A DNA stretch of 58,428 nucleotides from Patescibacteria group bacterium (GCA_018813625.1 JAHJBA010000055.1:1-58428); one strand, 5' to 3'; positions 15,466-23,654 are shown, numbered from the stretch's first letter. Numbers and translations are program-made. The notes: a model not told the origin generated them from the sequence alone.

Positions 15466-17634
15466 ATGAATGAGAGGCTTCTAAAACCATACGACCCAAA
15501 AGAAACAGAAAAAAAAATCTATAAGCTCTGGGAAGAGAGCGGTTTTTTTAATCCAGATAATCTGCCTAATACTAAACAAATATTTTCGATCGTTATGCCG
15601 CCACCTAATGTAACAGGAGTTCTTCATATGGGCCACGCACTTATGATAACTATTGAAGATATCATGATCCGATACAAAAGAATGTGCGGTTTTAAGACCC
15701 TATGGCTTCCAGGCACAGACCATGCAGCAATAGCAACACAATCAAGGGTTGAAGGTGAAATAAAAAAGAAGGAAGGTAAATCTCGCTATGATTTAGGAAG
15801 AGATGAAATGTTAAAACGCATAAATGAATTTGCAAAAAATAGCCACGACACTATTGTTTCGCAAATAAAGGTTATGGGTGCTTCTTGTGATTGGTCTCGT
15901 GAAGCATTCACTCTAGACGAAAAAAGAAATATCGCAGTAAATACTATTTTTAAAAAAATGTACGATGATGAATTGATCTATCGAGGAAATCGAATAGTTA
16001 ATTGGGACCCTAAAGGACAAACTGTTATTTCCGACGATGAAATTGTTTATAAGGAACAAAAAGCGAAATTATATACCTTCAAATATAACAAGGACTTCCC
16101 TATTTCAATTTCTACCACTCGCCCAGAGACAAAAGTAGGCGATACTGCCGTGGCGGTACATCCAGAAGATGAAAGATATCAAAAATACATTGGAAAAACT
16201 TATACCGTAGAAGATTTTTGCGGAGTAAAACTTGAAATAAAAATCATTGCTGACAAATCAGTAGAAAAAGATTTTGGAACAGGTGCCCTTGGAGTAACTC
16301 CGGCACACAGCCAAATCGATGCGGATATGGCAATTAGCCACAATCTTCCAACAGTACAAGTCATCAACGAATTTGCCAAAATGACCGTCGGAGATGAAAG
16401 AATTTTAAATAAAAAAACAACTGAAGCAAGAGAAATTATTATAGAGTGGCTCAAAACTAATAATTTACTAGAAAAAGAAGAAGAAATAGCACAGAATATC
16501 TCTACCGCTGAACGCACTGGAGGAATAATAGAACCTCTTCCAAAATTGCAATGGTTTATAGATGTCAACAAGCCAATAAAAGAACGCAACAATAAAACTC
16601 TTAAAGACCTAATGCGTGAACCTTTCGAGAAAAAAGAAATCCAAATAATACCGGATTACTTTTCTAAAACCTATTTTCATTGGATAGAAAATTTACGGGA
16701 CTGGTGCATCTCTCGCCAAATATGGTATGGGCACAGAATACCTGTTTGGTATAAAAAAGAAAATTCTGAAGAAATATTTGTCGACATAAATCCACCCAAG
16801 GATGCTGAAAACTGGGAACAGGATCCAGACACGCTCGATACGTGGTTTTCATCAGGTCTTTGGACCTTTTCTACTCTTGGTTGGCCAGAAAAAACAAAAG
16901 ACTTGAAAACCTATCATCCAACAGATGTTTTAGAAACAGGATATGAAATACTCTTTTTTTGGATCGCAAGAATGGTTTTAATGACAGAATATGCGCTTGG
17001 AGAAATCCCATTTAAGAAAGTTTTTTTGCACGGAACGGTGCGAGATGGCCAAGGACGCAAAATGTCAAAATCCCTGGGCAATGGCATAGATCCGCTTGAT
17101 ATAGCAAATAAATTTGGTGCAGACGCGGGACGCATGGCTCTCATAGTTGGTACTGCTCCAGGAACAGACAGCAGAATTGATGAAAATAAAATAAGAGGTT
17201 ATAAAAATTTTGACAATAAAATTTGGAATATAACCAGGTTTGTTTTAGAAAATACAAATGAAGATAATTTCAATAAAAATGTTGAAGCAGACATAACTAA
17301 AGAATTTAAAAAAATATTGGAAGATATCACTTCAGATATGGAAAATTATCGCTTTCATTTAGCGTCAGAAAAAATTTATCAATATGTTTGGCACAGATTC
17401 GCGGACGAAATAATAGAAGAAACGAAGGAAATTATAAAAAATGGAGGAGAAAAATTGGAAGAAAGAAAGAATGCACTGGCTTCGACTTGGACTGATTGTC
17501 TAAAAATATTACATCCATTTATTCCTTTTGTAACCGAAGAAATTTGGTCAATGATGCCTGTAAAAGGTAAAAAATTATTAATGGTAGAAAAATGGCCCTC
17601 CTTCGCCGATGCTGCGGACGAGCAAACTAAATGA
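15466..17634 (+). CDS. valS: Valyl-tRNA synthetase, compact form
   Basis: This class I synthetase has HIGH as HMGH (54-57) after PPPNVTGVL and KMSKS at about 532-536. A CP1 editing domain lies between them (TTRPETKVGDTAVAVHP). It is 722 aa against about 860-950 in typical bacteria. The catalytic and editing parts have normal spacing, and the loss is at the C-terminus, where the anticodon-binding domain seems to end without the coiled-coil tRNA arm. It shares an ATGA overlap with the next gene. Confidence 0.95.
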   Translation: MNERLLKPYDPKETEKKIYKLWEESGFFNPDNLPNTKQIFSIVMPPPNVTGVLHMGHALMITIEDIMIRYKRMCGFKTLWLPGTDHAAIATQSRVEGEIKKKEGKSRYDLGRDEMLKRINEFAKNSHDTIVSQIKVMGASCDWSREAFTLDEKRNIAVNTIFKKMYDDELIYRGNRIVNWDPKGQTVISDDEIVYKEQKAKLYTFKYNKDFPISISTTRPETKVGDTAVAVHPEDERYQKYIGKTYTVEDFCGVKLEIKIIADKSVEKDFGTGALGVTPAHSQIDADMAISHNLPTVQVINEFAKMTVGDERILNKKTTEAREIIIEWLKTNNLLEKEEEIAQNISTAERTGGIIEPLPKLQWFIDVNKPIKERNNKTLKDLMREPFEKKEIQIIPDYFSKTYFHWIENLRDWCISRQIWYGHRIPVWYKKENSEEIFVDINPPKDAENWEQDPDTLDTWFSSGLWTFSTLGWPEKTKDLKTYHPTDVLETGYEILFFWIARMVLMTEYALGEIPFKKVFLHGTVRDGQGRKMSKSLGNGIDPLDIANKFGADAGRMALIVGTAPGTDSRIDENKIRGYKNFDNKIWNITRFVLENTNEDNFNKNVEADITKEFKKILEDITSDMENYRFHLASEKIYQYVWHRFADEIIEETKEIIKNGGEKLEERKNALASTWTDCLKILHPFIPFVTEEIWSMMPVKGKKLLMVEKWPSFADAADEQTK

Positions 17635-18335
17635 TTAACGATCCAAAAATTATAATAATAGCGCTTATTGGTGGAATTATTCCAGCTTTATTCTGGCTCT
17701 GGTTTTGGCTTAAAGAAGCCCAGGAAAACCAAGAACCGAAAGGATTGCTAGCCGTATGTTTTATACTAGGTATGATTTCAGTAATCTTTGTTCTGCCTAT
17801 TCAAAAATTTATTCAAGCAAATATCGACTTGCATCAATTAAAAGTAATTAGCTGGGCAAGCGTGGAAGAAATAATAAAATACCTCGTTGTCCTAGCAATC
17901 ATCTATAAAACGAGGTATTCTCATAGACCGATAGATTGGCCAATTTTTATGATTACCGCCGCCTTAGGCTTTGCAGCGCTTGAAAATACGCTCTTTTTGA
18001 TAAAACCACTCTCTTTAAACCAGGCTACTGTAAGCCTCCTTACGGGGCAACTTAGATTTCTAGGATCCACCCTTTTACATGCTGTTTCAAGTGGGATTGT
18101 AGGAATTGCATTAGGACTTTCACTTAATATGGAGTTATTAGGTAGGAGAATCTTTCTTTTTTTTGGACTTATTCTCGCAATCGCCTTGCATAGTATCTTC
18201 AATTTTTTTATAATAGAGAATAACGGAAGCAATTTCTTGAGAGTGTTTGCTTTCTTGTGGGTCGTCACAATTATTATCATGCTACTCTTTGAGAAATTAA
18301 GGAGAATGAACAAAAAATTTAATATCGCTTATTAA
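17631..18335 (+). CDS. PrsW-family intramembrane metalloprotease
   Basis: This 234-residue multi-pass membrane protein contains the PrsW/CPBP-type motifs: EExxK (EEIIK at about 79-83), the ALENT region near 120, a membrane histidine (LLHAVSSG near 145), and a final HSIFNF. B. subtilis PrsW cleaves anti-sigma factor RsiW, but no anti-sigma factor is visible here. The start overlaps the valS stop by four bases (ATGA), indicating coupling. Hsp20 follows by 14 bases. Confidence 0.8.
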   Translation: MINDPKIIIIALIGGIIPALFWLWFWLKEAQENQEPKGLLAVCFILGMISVIFVLPIQKFIQANIDLHQLKVISWASVEEIIKYLVVLAIIYKTRYSHRPIDWPIFMITAALGFAALENTLFLIKPLSLNQATVSLLTGQLRFLGSTLLHAVSSGIVGIALGLSLNMELLGRRIFLFFGLILAIALHSIFNFFIIENNGSNFLRVFAFLWVVTIIIMLLFEKLRRMNKKFNIAY

Positions 18336-18349
18336 TAAAAATAAAAATT

Positions 18350-18814
18350 ATGCAAAATAAAAAAAGAAGCTTTTTTGAAAAATTAACAGGAAGCATTCGT
18401 GCTGAAGAAGAAAATGATGAGTTAAAAAAAAATCCCGTAAAACAGGAAAAGGGAGAAAACAATTGGATGGAGGAGGAAAACGAAGAAGCCGAACTAGCAG
18501 TGGATGTGTATCAAACTCCAACTGAAATAGTAGTGCAGACAATGGTTGCCGGCGTAAAACCAGAGGATTTAGAACTCACAATCGGGCGAGATATGATTAC
18601 TGTCCGTGGAAAGCGCGAAGAGAGCAGAAAAATTGAAGAAGAAAACTATTTTAGTAAAGAATTGTATTGGGGAATGTTCTCACGTACCATACTCCTCCCG
18701 CAGGAGATCGAACCAGAAGAATCAGAAGCTACTGAAAAACACGGACTCCTAACAATAAAGCTTCAAAAGATAGATAAAGAAAAGAAAACTAGCGTAAAAA
18801 TAAAATCTCTTTAA
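18350..18814 (+). CDS. Small heat-shock protein (Hsp20/alpha-crystallin)
   Basis: This ATP-independent holdase has a variable charged N-terminus (about 1-45). It is followed by an alpha-crystallin domain (about 48-140) with VDVYQTPTEIVVQ, VAGVKPEDLELTI and the family motif pattern G-L-L-T-I (HGLLTIKL). A basic C-terminal tail follows. At 154 aa it has normal length. It ends directly in a strong terminator and is probably the last gene of the valS-prsW-hsp20 unit. Confidence 0.92.
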   Translation: MQNKKRSFFEKLTGSIRAEEENDELKKNPVKQEKGENNWMEEENEEAELAVDVYQTPTEIVVQTMVAGVKPEDLELTIGRDMITVRGKREESRKIEEENYFSKELYWGMFSRTILLPQEIEPEESEATEKHGLLTIKLQKIDKEKKTSVKIKSL

Positions 18815-18849
18815 AAAATAAATACCCCATAATGGGGTATTTATTTTTT
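18813..18849. terminator. Strong bidirectional terminator
   Basis: The arms AAAAAATAAATACCCC (18813-18828) and GGGGTATTTATTTTTT (18834-18849) pair over 16 bp with loop ATAAT. It sits between hsp20 and the convergent tRNA-Phe. Confidence 0.92.
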
Positions 18850-18853
18850 ATTT

Positions 18854-18929
18854 TGGTGCCGAGGCGCAGGATCGAACTGCGGACCTATCCCTCTTCAGGG
18901 GAGCGCTCTACCAACTGAGCTACCTCGGC
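18854..18929 (-). tRNA. tRNA-Phe(GAA), CCA encoded
   Basis: The acceptor is GCCGAGG/CCTCGGC and the D-arm is GCTCAGTTGGTAGAGC. The anticodon arm is CTCCC CTGAAGA GGGAT (anticodon GAA; outer pair mismatched). The T-arm is CGCAG TTCGATC CTGCG. Discriminator A is followed by CCA, the only tRNA in this window that encodes CCA. It begins immediately after the stop codon of the 84-residue gene. Confidence 0.95.
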
Positions 18930-19184
18930 CTATTTTGGCAAAACACCTTTTATGCTATCAAAAGTGCTACCTGTTTCCTTAAAAAAATTTGTGATATTGT
19001 CTACATATGGTTGAAGAAAATAGAAGGCCCCAATGGCTATGCCTATAATGAATATCCAATAAAGAAAGCGCACAAAAGATGCCATCTTTTGTGAACGTCT
19101 AATATGTCTAAGCATTTTATTATTTTCTTCGACAGTATTTAATGTAGACTGAAGTAATTGTCTTAATTCTGGATCCGTATCCAT
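18930..19184 (-). CDS. Small membrane protein, unknown function
   Basis: This 84-residue protein has an N-terminal soluble helix (about 1-33, acidic then basic), one or two closely spaced membrane segments (about 34-58), and a short soluble tail. I do not recognise a named family. Its stop codon abuts tRNA-Phe with no spacer, so mRNA and tRNA must be separated by RNase P cleavage. The ATG lies 6 bases from an extended -10 box, so the mRNA is probably leaderless. Confidence 0.7.
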   Translation of the reverse strand: MDTDPELRQLLQSTLNTVEENNKMLRHIRRSQKMASFVRFLYWIFIIGIAIGAFYFLQPYVDNITNFFKETGSTFDSIKGVLPK

Positions 19185-19190
19185 AACGAT

Positions 19191-19223
19191 ATTTTAGCAT
19201 AAAAAATTTTTTTATGCTAGATT
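19191..19223. promoter_or_regulatory. Back-to-back extended -10 promoters sharing a palindrome
   Basis: A 21-base palindrome (19197-19217, arms GCATAAAAAA/TTTTTTATGC) supplies the TGC element of two opposite extended -10 boxes. On the minus strand TGC-TAAAAT serves the 84-residue gene and tRNA-Phe. On the plus strand TGC-TAGATT (TAGATT at 19218-19223) serves tRNA-Arg, whose 5' end is 8 bases further on. Neither has a clear -35 box. Confidence 0.6.
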
Positions 19224-19231
19224 ATTTGTAA

Positions 19232-19303
19232 GTCTTCGTAGTTAAATGGATATAACAACTCCGTCCTAAGGAGTAGTTGCAGGTTCGATTCCTGCCGAGG
19301 ACA
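19232..19303 (+). tRNA. tRNA-Arg(CCT)
   Basis: The acceptor is GTCTTCG/CGAGGAC with a G-U pair. The D-arm is GTTAAATGGATATAAC. The anticodon arm is ACTCC GTCCTAA GGAGT (anticodon CCT). The T-arm is GCAGG TTCGATT CCTGC and the discriminator is A. CCA is not encoded. Its 3' end is repeated 122 bases downstream. Confidence 0.95.
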
Positions 19304-19431
19304 CACTAATGTGCCCGAGAGAAATAAACTGCTTTATTTCGTGCAGGAAGCGAAAGGCTTTTCTTTGCGAATTTATGAGCTAGAAAAGCACCTGCGATGG
19401 TAAATCGAGATTCCTGCCGAGGACGCACTAA
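19287..19431 (+). repeat. Duplicated tRNA-Arg 3' end bracketing a structured spacer
   Basis: A 23-base sequence, GATTCCTGCCGAGGAC followed by (A/G)CACTAA, occurs at 19287-19309 (the tRNA 3' end) and again at 19409-19431 with one mismatch. The roughly 100 bases between can fold: GAAATAAA-CTGC-TTTATTTC, then an imperfect stem pairing GCAGG and CTTTTCT with AGAAAAG and CCTGC. The arrangement resembles the direct repeats left at tRNA integration sites, but no integrase or cargo is present. A small duplication or a tRNA-trailed structured RNA are alternatives. Confidence 0.6.
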
Positions 19432-19664
19432 ATCAAGCCGAGCATTTTCGCCAAATCTGTCTTATTAAAACCGATAGTAAACTCGTCACCTATCACTATT
19501 ACGGGCACACCCATCTGTCCACTTATATCCACCATTTCTTTTCTTTTTTCTATATCGGCCACCACGTCATATTCTGTGTAGGCTATATCGTTTGCCTTAA
19601 AAAAATCCTTTGCCAGGTGACAATAATGGCAAGTGGGCGTTGAATAAATTTTTACATCTTTCAT
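19428..19664 (-). CDS. Glutaredoxin-like protein (NrdH type)
   Basis: This 78-residue thioredoxin-fold protein has the redox motif CHYC (Cys12-Cys15) after the first strand. It has the cis-Pro sequence GVPVIVIGDEF and a C-terminal helix, the layout of NrdH/glutaredoxin-like proteins. It could be reduced by TrxB (8 kb away) and serve ribonucleotide reductase or other targets. Its 3' end overlaps the repeated tRNA-Arg end. Confidence 0.88.
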   Translation of the reverse strand: MKDVKIYSTPTCHYCHLAKDFFKANDIAYTEYDVVADIEKRKEMVDISGQMGVPVIVIGDEFTIGFNKTDLAKMLGLI

Positions 19665-19706
19665 AAATTTTTAAATTAAAATTGCTAATACTTTATATTA
19701 ACACAC

Positions 19707-19735
19707 TTGCTGAAAACACAAAACAGGGATATATT
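19707..19735 (+). promoter_or_regulatory. tRNA-Gly promoter
   Basis: TTGCTG (19707-19712) and TATATT (19730-19735) have a 17-base spacer. The predicted start is about 4 bases before the tRNA 5' end. Confidence 0.6.
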
Positions 19736-19745
19736 TTAGATACAT

Positions 19746-19816
19746 GCGGTCGTAGTTTAGTGGTAGAACTGGTGCTTCCCAAGCATCGAGCGCGAGTCCG
19801 ATTCTCGCCGGCCGCA
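19746..19816 (+). tRNA. tRNA-Gly(CCC)
   Basis: The acceptor is GCGGTCG/CGGCCGC and the D-arm is GTTTAGTGGTAGAAC. The anticodon arm is GGTGC TTCCCAA GCATC (anticodon CCC). The T-arm is GCGAG TCCGATT CTCGC. The T-loop has C at position 55 where nearly all elongator tRNAs have U. CCA is not encoded. Confidence 0.92.
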
Positions 19817-19817
19817 C

Positions 19818-19846
19818 TTGATTAAGATCAAAAAATATTTTAATAT
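19818..19846 (+). promoter_or_regulatory. Promoter of the 175-residue orphan gene
   Basis: TTGATT (19818-19823) and TAATAT (19841-19846) have a 17-base spacer. The predicted leader of about 35 nt contains a 17-base stretch shared with the leader of the gene at 39336. Confidence 0.5.
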
Positions 19847-19887
19847 TTAAAGAGATAAACTAAACTGTTCCACTAAAACATCATATT

Positions 19888-20415
19888 ATGGAGAAACTTA
19901 CTTTTAATGTAATCGTACTGAAAAACGAGAAATTCTTCCGATTACAGGGCGAACATATGATCTTACTAATCGATAAAATAATATCGGTATGGTTCGAGGG
20001 ATATTTCAATTCTACTAAGTGCAAGATCATTAGGAATGATCTTGTCTATGACTCTGGCTATGTTATGTATCATGGAACACATGCTGCATCTGAATATTTT
20101 TTTGGCTTTTCAAAAATAGAAATGAGGCTCTCCGGAAAAATGACAAACCTTCTTCAAGCAAAAAATTTGGAGTATGGAGATATTCTGGAAATCGAAAACT
20201 TAAAAAAAGAAAATTGCAGGTTCTATGAAAGCTCAGACTCATTTATTACCCAAGTCGCTTCTTTTCATGGTATTTCTCAAACGATCAATGATGCCTTTAA
20301 GGAAGGAGACGGTAGAATAAACAAAGAAGAACTGCTTACCGCAGCCCTAACTGGGTTTAAACTAGGAACGGAGGCGTTAAAAAAAAGCCCATTGCTTATT
20401 CGCCTAAAAGATTAA
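19888..20415 (+). CDS. Hypothetical soluble protein, 175 aa
   Basis: I do not recognise this protein. The first half looks beta-rich (alternating hydrophobic strands to about residue 90). The second half is helical, with a Gly- and Glu-rich stretch FKEGDGRINKEELLTAA that resembles a single EF-hand-like loop (DGRINKEE), though an isolated match is weak evidence. There is no signal peptide or membrane segment. It is a single-gene unit with its own promoter and terminator. The 17 bases ending in its ATG match the same region before the gene at 39336 at 16 positions. Confidence 0.6.
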   Translation: MEKLTFNVIVLKNEKFFRLQGEHMILLIDKIISVWFEGYFNSTKCKIIRNDLVYDSGYVMYHGTHAASEYFFGFSKIEMRLSGKMTNLLQAKNLEYGDILEIENLKKENCRFYESSDSFITQVASFHGISQTINDAFKEGDGRINKEELLTAALTGFKLGTEALKKSPLLIRLKD

Positions 20416-20420
20416 GAAGG

Positions 20421-20449
20421 AAAAAAGCTCTTCAAAGAAGAGCTTTTTT
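20421..20449. terminator. Bidirectional intrinsic terminator
   Basis: The arms AAAAAAGCTCTTC and GAAGAGCTTTTTT have loop AAA. It lies between the convergent 175-residue and 106-residue genes. Confidence 0.9.
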
Positions 20450-20768
20450 AATTTATTTTTAGGGTTGGAGCTGATTTTTGAAAATCAGTAGGTTTACCGT
20501 CATGAATGTTCTGCATGTTTTTTAAAAATGATTTCCAAAAATATTGGACAGTATCACTGTTTAAAACATTTGAAAACGGCTTTTTTAAATAATCATTCCA
20601 TAAACTCCTGCCAGTAGAACCTATATAACTAAAATTATCCTTCGCCTTTGGGCTTTCCACAATAGCCTTTATACTTACATTGAAGTAACTCAAGACTATA
20701 ATCAAAACAAGGCCTAGGAGCAAAGCACCTAAGATACTTATCCCCCCTTTTTTATAAATACTTTTCAT
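20448..20768 (-). CDS. Small bitopic membrane protein (paralogue of the next small gene)
   Basis: This 106-residue protein has a short basic N-terminus with KKGGISILG, one membrane segment (about 10-30), and an extracytoplasmic part with aromatic residues and Lys. Its N-terminal 40 residues resemble the 50-residue protein encoded just upstream (shared pattern GG-x-x-IL, then a hydrophobic run ending YF, then I-x-x-I). Function is unknown. It may be cotranscribed with that protein. Confidence 0.65.
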   Translation of the reverse strand: MKSIYKKGGISILGALLLGLVLIIVLSYFNVSIKAIVESPKAKDNFSYIGSTGRSLWNDYLKKPFSNVLNSDTVQYFWKSFLKNMQNIHDGKPTDFQKSAPTLKIN

Positions 20769-20773
20769 TCAAA

Positions 20774-20926
20774 TTAAAAAATATTATGAAGCATCGTTCC
20801 AAACCAATTAATAATTCCACTTATCGTAATGTGAAAATAATTCATCAAAAATATCACAATAATAATAAAAATTATTAATTTTAAAATACCGAAACCTCCA
20901 TTTTTGTTTTTTATATTGTTCGTCAT
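20774..20926 (-). CDS. 50-residue single-span membrane protein (short ORF)
   Basis: Reading the minus strand from the ATG at 20926 gives MTNNIKNKNGGFGILKLIIF and onward to a TAA at 20774, 50 aa in all. It has a basic N-terminus, one long hydrophobic helix (about 14-30), and a short aromatic tail. It resembles the N-terminal half of the 106-residue neighbour, which starts 5 bases downstream. That similarity, together with a possible -10 TATGAT about 11 bases upstream, supports it as a real gene. Confidence 0.6.
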   Translation of the reverse strand: MTNNIKNKNGGFGILKLIIFIIIVIFLMNYFHITISGIINWFGTMLHNIF

Positions 20927-20989
20927 ATATTTATATTATCATACATTGTTTTACCCAACAATGTGAATTATTGTTCATATCTTTATTTT

Positions 20990-22267
20990 TTATTTATAGG
21001 GTGGTAAATAGTCTAATGGTTTAAGATAAGCATTTGTCGCTGCTATAGGCTGAGTTAATACGCGCCCTGGACATGATTTACTTGGCAGGGTCTTAACATC
21101 AACGGCATCCCTTGGATAAACTGAAATATGTAAATGAGGTCCTGTGGAAGAGCCAGTATTGCCACTATAACCAATAATTTGACCACGCTTAATGGTATCT
21201 CCTTTGCTAACTTTTATAAGAGATAAATGTGCATATGTGCCTGCTAAGCCGTTATTGTATTTAATAAGAACAAAACGACCATAAGAAACTCCTGGGCATT
21301 GCACGTCAGTGTCACCAGTACCAGCAACAACTCCATCAGCCATAGCTTTTACTGGAGTACCAACAGAAGCACGAAAATCTATTCCTTTATGAAAACTTGA
21401 AATTCCTTTCACGTTTCTTGGTCCGAAATGAGAAGTAATATAAACATAATCTAATGGCCAAGAAAGAACTCCTTTTCCAGGAAGCACAGAAGGGTCAAGA
21501 ATATATTTTAATTGGGCTTCATAGTCTTCAAGTTCCTTTTCAAAAACAGCAATTTTTGCTTGATTTTCTTTTAATAATTTTTGATAATTTGCTTCACTAT
21601 TTTTTGTCTGAGTTAGAAGCTTCTTTTTTTCTACCGTATTTTGATCTACTATTTTTTTCTGATCAGCTAATTTATTTTTTAAAGAAACTAATTCATTCCT
21701 AGCATTTGTTGTCTCCTGCCTTGTATCTTCTAAATCACTTTTTACTTGTTTCAAATCGACTATCTTCTCCCTAATTGTCTCGCGAACTGACGCCATATCC
21801 TCTATGTCATTCCATATTTCTGTAAAATTATTTTCAGACAATATGATTTGCATAAAATTGTTCAACTCTGACTCATTGGTTTGTCTAATCCCTAATTTTA
21901 TTGCTTCCTTGTCTGTGTCAATCAAATCTTCTTTGTTGTTTATATCCAGGCTTAGTTCCTGTATTTTTAAATTTGTCTTTTCAATTTTATTTTCAGTTAT
22001 GGAAATATCAGCAATTAACTTCTTTCTGGTCAGATCAAGCTGTTGAATGGAGCTATTTAGAGAACTCTTCTGTTTGCCCAGATCGTTAAGCTGTGTTTGG
22101 TACTTCTTTATTTCCTGTTCAAGTTTTACTATATCCTCGTTCTTCTGATTTATTTTTGCTTTTAATTCTTCGGCGGTTTGAGCACAAGAAAAAGCTATCG
22201 GCACTATGATTAAAAGTCCCAGAATAACAAGTCTAAATTGCTTTTTGTAGTCGTGATAAAGTTTCAT
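20990..22267 (-). CDS. M23 (LytM) peptidase with coiled coil, EnvC-like
   Basis: This is a secreted cell-wall hydrolase or hydrolase activator. A signal peptide spans about residues 1-30 (ending near FSCAQT). A long coiled coil follows (about 33-260), then an M23 domain (about 275-400). The zinc ligand motif HKGIDF and the HLH motif (GPHLHISV) are both present, so it could be catalytically active, unlike degenerate EnvC. The coiled-coil plus LytM layout matches EnvC/NlpD-type division hydrolase regulators. Its first 35 bases overlap the end of gltX. Confidence 0.9.
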   Translation of the reverse strand: MKLYHDYKKQFRLVILGLLIIVPIAFSCAQTAEELKAKINQKNEDIVKLEQEIKKYQTQLNDLGKQKSSLNSSIQQLDLTRKKLIADISITENKIEKTNLKIQELSLDINNKEDLIDTDKEAIKLGIRQTNESELNNFMQIILSENNFTEIWNDIEDMASVRETIREKIVDLKQVKSDLEDTRQETTNARNELVSLKNKLADQKKIVDQNTVEKKKLLTQTKNSEANYQKLLKENQAKIAVFEKELEDYEAQLKYILDPSVLPGKGVLSWPLDYVYITSHFGPRNVKGISSFHKGIDFRASVGTPVKAMADGVVAGTGDTDVQCPGVSYGRFVLIKYNNGLAGTYAHLSLIKVSKGDTIKRGQIIGYSGNTGSSTGPHLHISVYPRDAVDVKTLPSKSCPGRVLTQPIAATNAYLKPLDYLPPYK

Positions 22268-23648
22268 TTTTACCTAAAATTTCAGCAATAATAAATGGGT
22301 CGGGGGATTTATCCAATCCCGACAAAGCAAAACGCACGGGATGTAATAATTCTCCCTTACTTTCTAACCCTTCTGCAATACCCATAAGCACTTTTTTAAC
22401 ATTTTCCGCGGTGAAAATAGAGCCGTCTAAATCCTTTAATTTTTTTATAGCCTGTTCCAGGTTCGATAAAATTTTTTCCGCTGGAGTATTTTTAAAAATT
22501 AATTTTTCCTTCGAATATTCTGGCTGCTTGAAAAAGAAATCCAACTCCCCTTTTTCAATCATGCCCTTTATATCTCCAAACCTAGTAATTCTTTCGAAGA
22601 TAATAGGAATAATTTTTGGATTTTGCATTTTTTCTGGTAACCATTTTAAAATTTCATCCTGAAGCTCGTCAGCTGAAAGCTTTTTCATATGTTCCTTGTT
22701 TATCCAGTTTAATTTATCATCATCCCATTGAGCTCCAGCTTTTTGGACCCTATTTACATCAAAACTTTTTATTAATTCATCAACGGTAAAGATCTCCTGG
22801 TCATCTTTAGGATGCCATCCTTGTAATGCTAAATAATTTAAAAGGGCTTCTGGTAAATATCCCTCAACTTTATATTCCAAAATATCTTTCGCGCCGTCTC
22901 TCTTGCTTAATTTATTTTTTCCATTTTTACCCATAATATGTGGCAAACATACAAAACTCGGCAAATCAGCCCCTAACGCTTCATAAATGGATAAAAATTT
23001 CGGGATAGAAGAAATATATTCTTGTCCTCGAATTACATGAGTAATTCCCATTTCTATATCGTCTACAATATGGCAAAAATTATAGGTTGGAAAACCATCG
23101 CTTTTTATTAAAATAAAATCATCTAAAGCTTCCGATCCTGCTGAAAGATCTCCATAAACCAGATCGTGCCAATGATAATTTTTTATTTCTGGTACTTTAA
23201 AACGAAGTGGTTTCGTTCCATCCCACTTTTCAAAATTTTCAGGCCTATGTTCTCTAAACAAGAACGGTCTTCCTTCCAACTCCGCCTTTTCGCGAAATCC
23301 ATCGACTTCCTCAGTGGTATATGGATCAGGATATGCTAATCCTTTGTCAATTAAAATTTCTGCGTATTTTTTATATAAATCCAATCTTTCTGATTGAACA
23401 TAAGGAGCATGTGAACCTCCAACATCAGGACCTTCGTCCCAATTTATTCCAACCCAGTTTAAAACTTTTAAAATGTGCTCCGTAGCTCCCTCCACCTCTC
23501 TTTCTTTGTCAGTATCTTCAATCCTTAATATAAAGATTCCTTTATATTTCCTAGCCAAAAGCCAGGCATAAAGAGCAGTCCGCAAATTGCCAACATGCAT
23601 AAACCCAGTCGGCGACGGCGCAAACCTTGTAACAACTTTCTGTTCCAT
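22233..23648 (-). CDS. gltX: Glutamyl-tRNA synthetase
   Basis: This class I synthetase has HIGH as HVGN (18-21) within FAPSPTGFMHVGN and KMSKS as KLSKR in the middle. The C-terminal helical anticodon-binding domain is retained. The length of 471 aa is normal. It may also charge tRNA-Gln if GatCAB is present, which the window does not show. It has its own leaderless-type promoter directly upstream, and tRNA-Glu is encoded 12 kb away. Confidence 0.97.
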   Translation of the reverse strand: MEQKVVTRFAPSPTGFMHVGNLRTALYAWLLARKYKGIFILRIEDTDKEREVEGATEHILKVLNWVGINWDEGPDVGGSHAPYVQSERLDLYKKYAEILIDKGLAYPDPYTTEEVDGFREKAELEGRPFLFREHRPENFEKWDGTKPLRFKVPEIKNYHWHDLVYGDLSAGSEALDDFILIKSDGFPTYNFCHIVDDIEMGITHVIRGQEYISSIPKFLSIYEALGADLPSFVCLPHIMGKNGKNKLSKRDGAKDILEYKVEGYLPEALLNYLALQGWHPKDDQEIFTVDELIKSFDVNRVQKAGAQWDDDKLNWINKEHMKKLSADELQDEILKWLPEKMQNPKIIPIIFERITRFGDIKGMIEKGELDFFFKQPEYSKEKLIFKNTPAEKILSNLEQAIKKLKDLDGSIFTAENVKKVLMGIAEGLESKGELLHPVRFALSGLDKSPDPFIIAEILGKNETLSRLQKAI

Positions 23649-23654
23649 TATTTT

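Noticed and set aside
19888..20415. A calcium-binding EF-hand in the 175-residue protein.
   Set aside because: A single DGRINKEE stretch without a paired hand or the full loop pattern is too weak.
20943..20964. Inverted repeat ACATTGTT/AACAATGT between the M23 gene and the 50-residue gene.
   Set aside because: It could be a weak terminator or operator, but it has no T-run and no regulator is apparent, so it is not listed as a feature.
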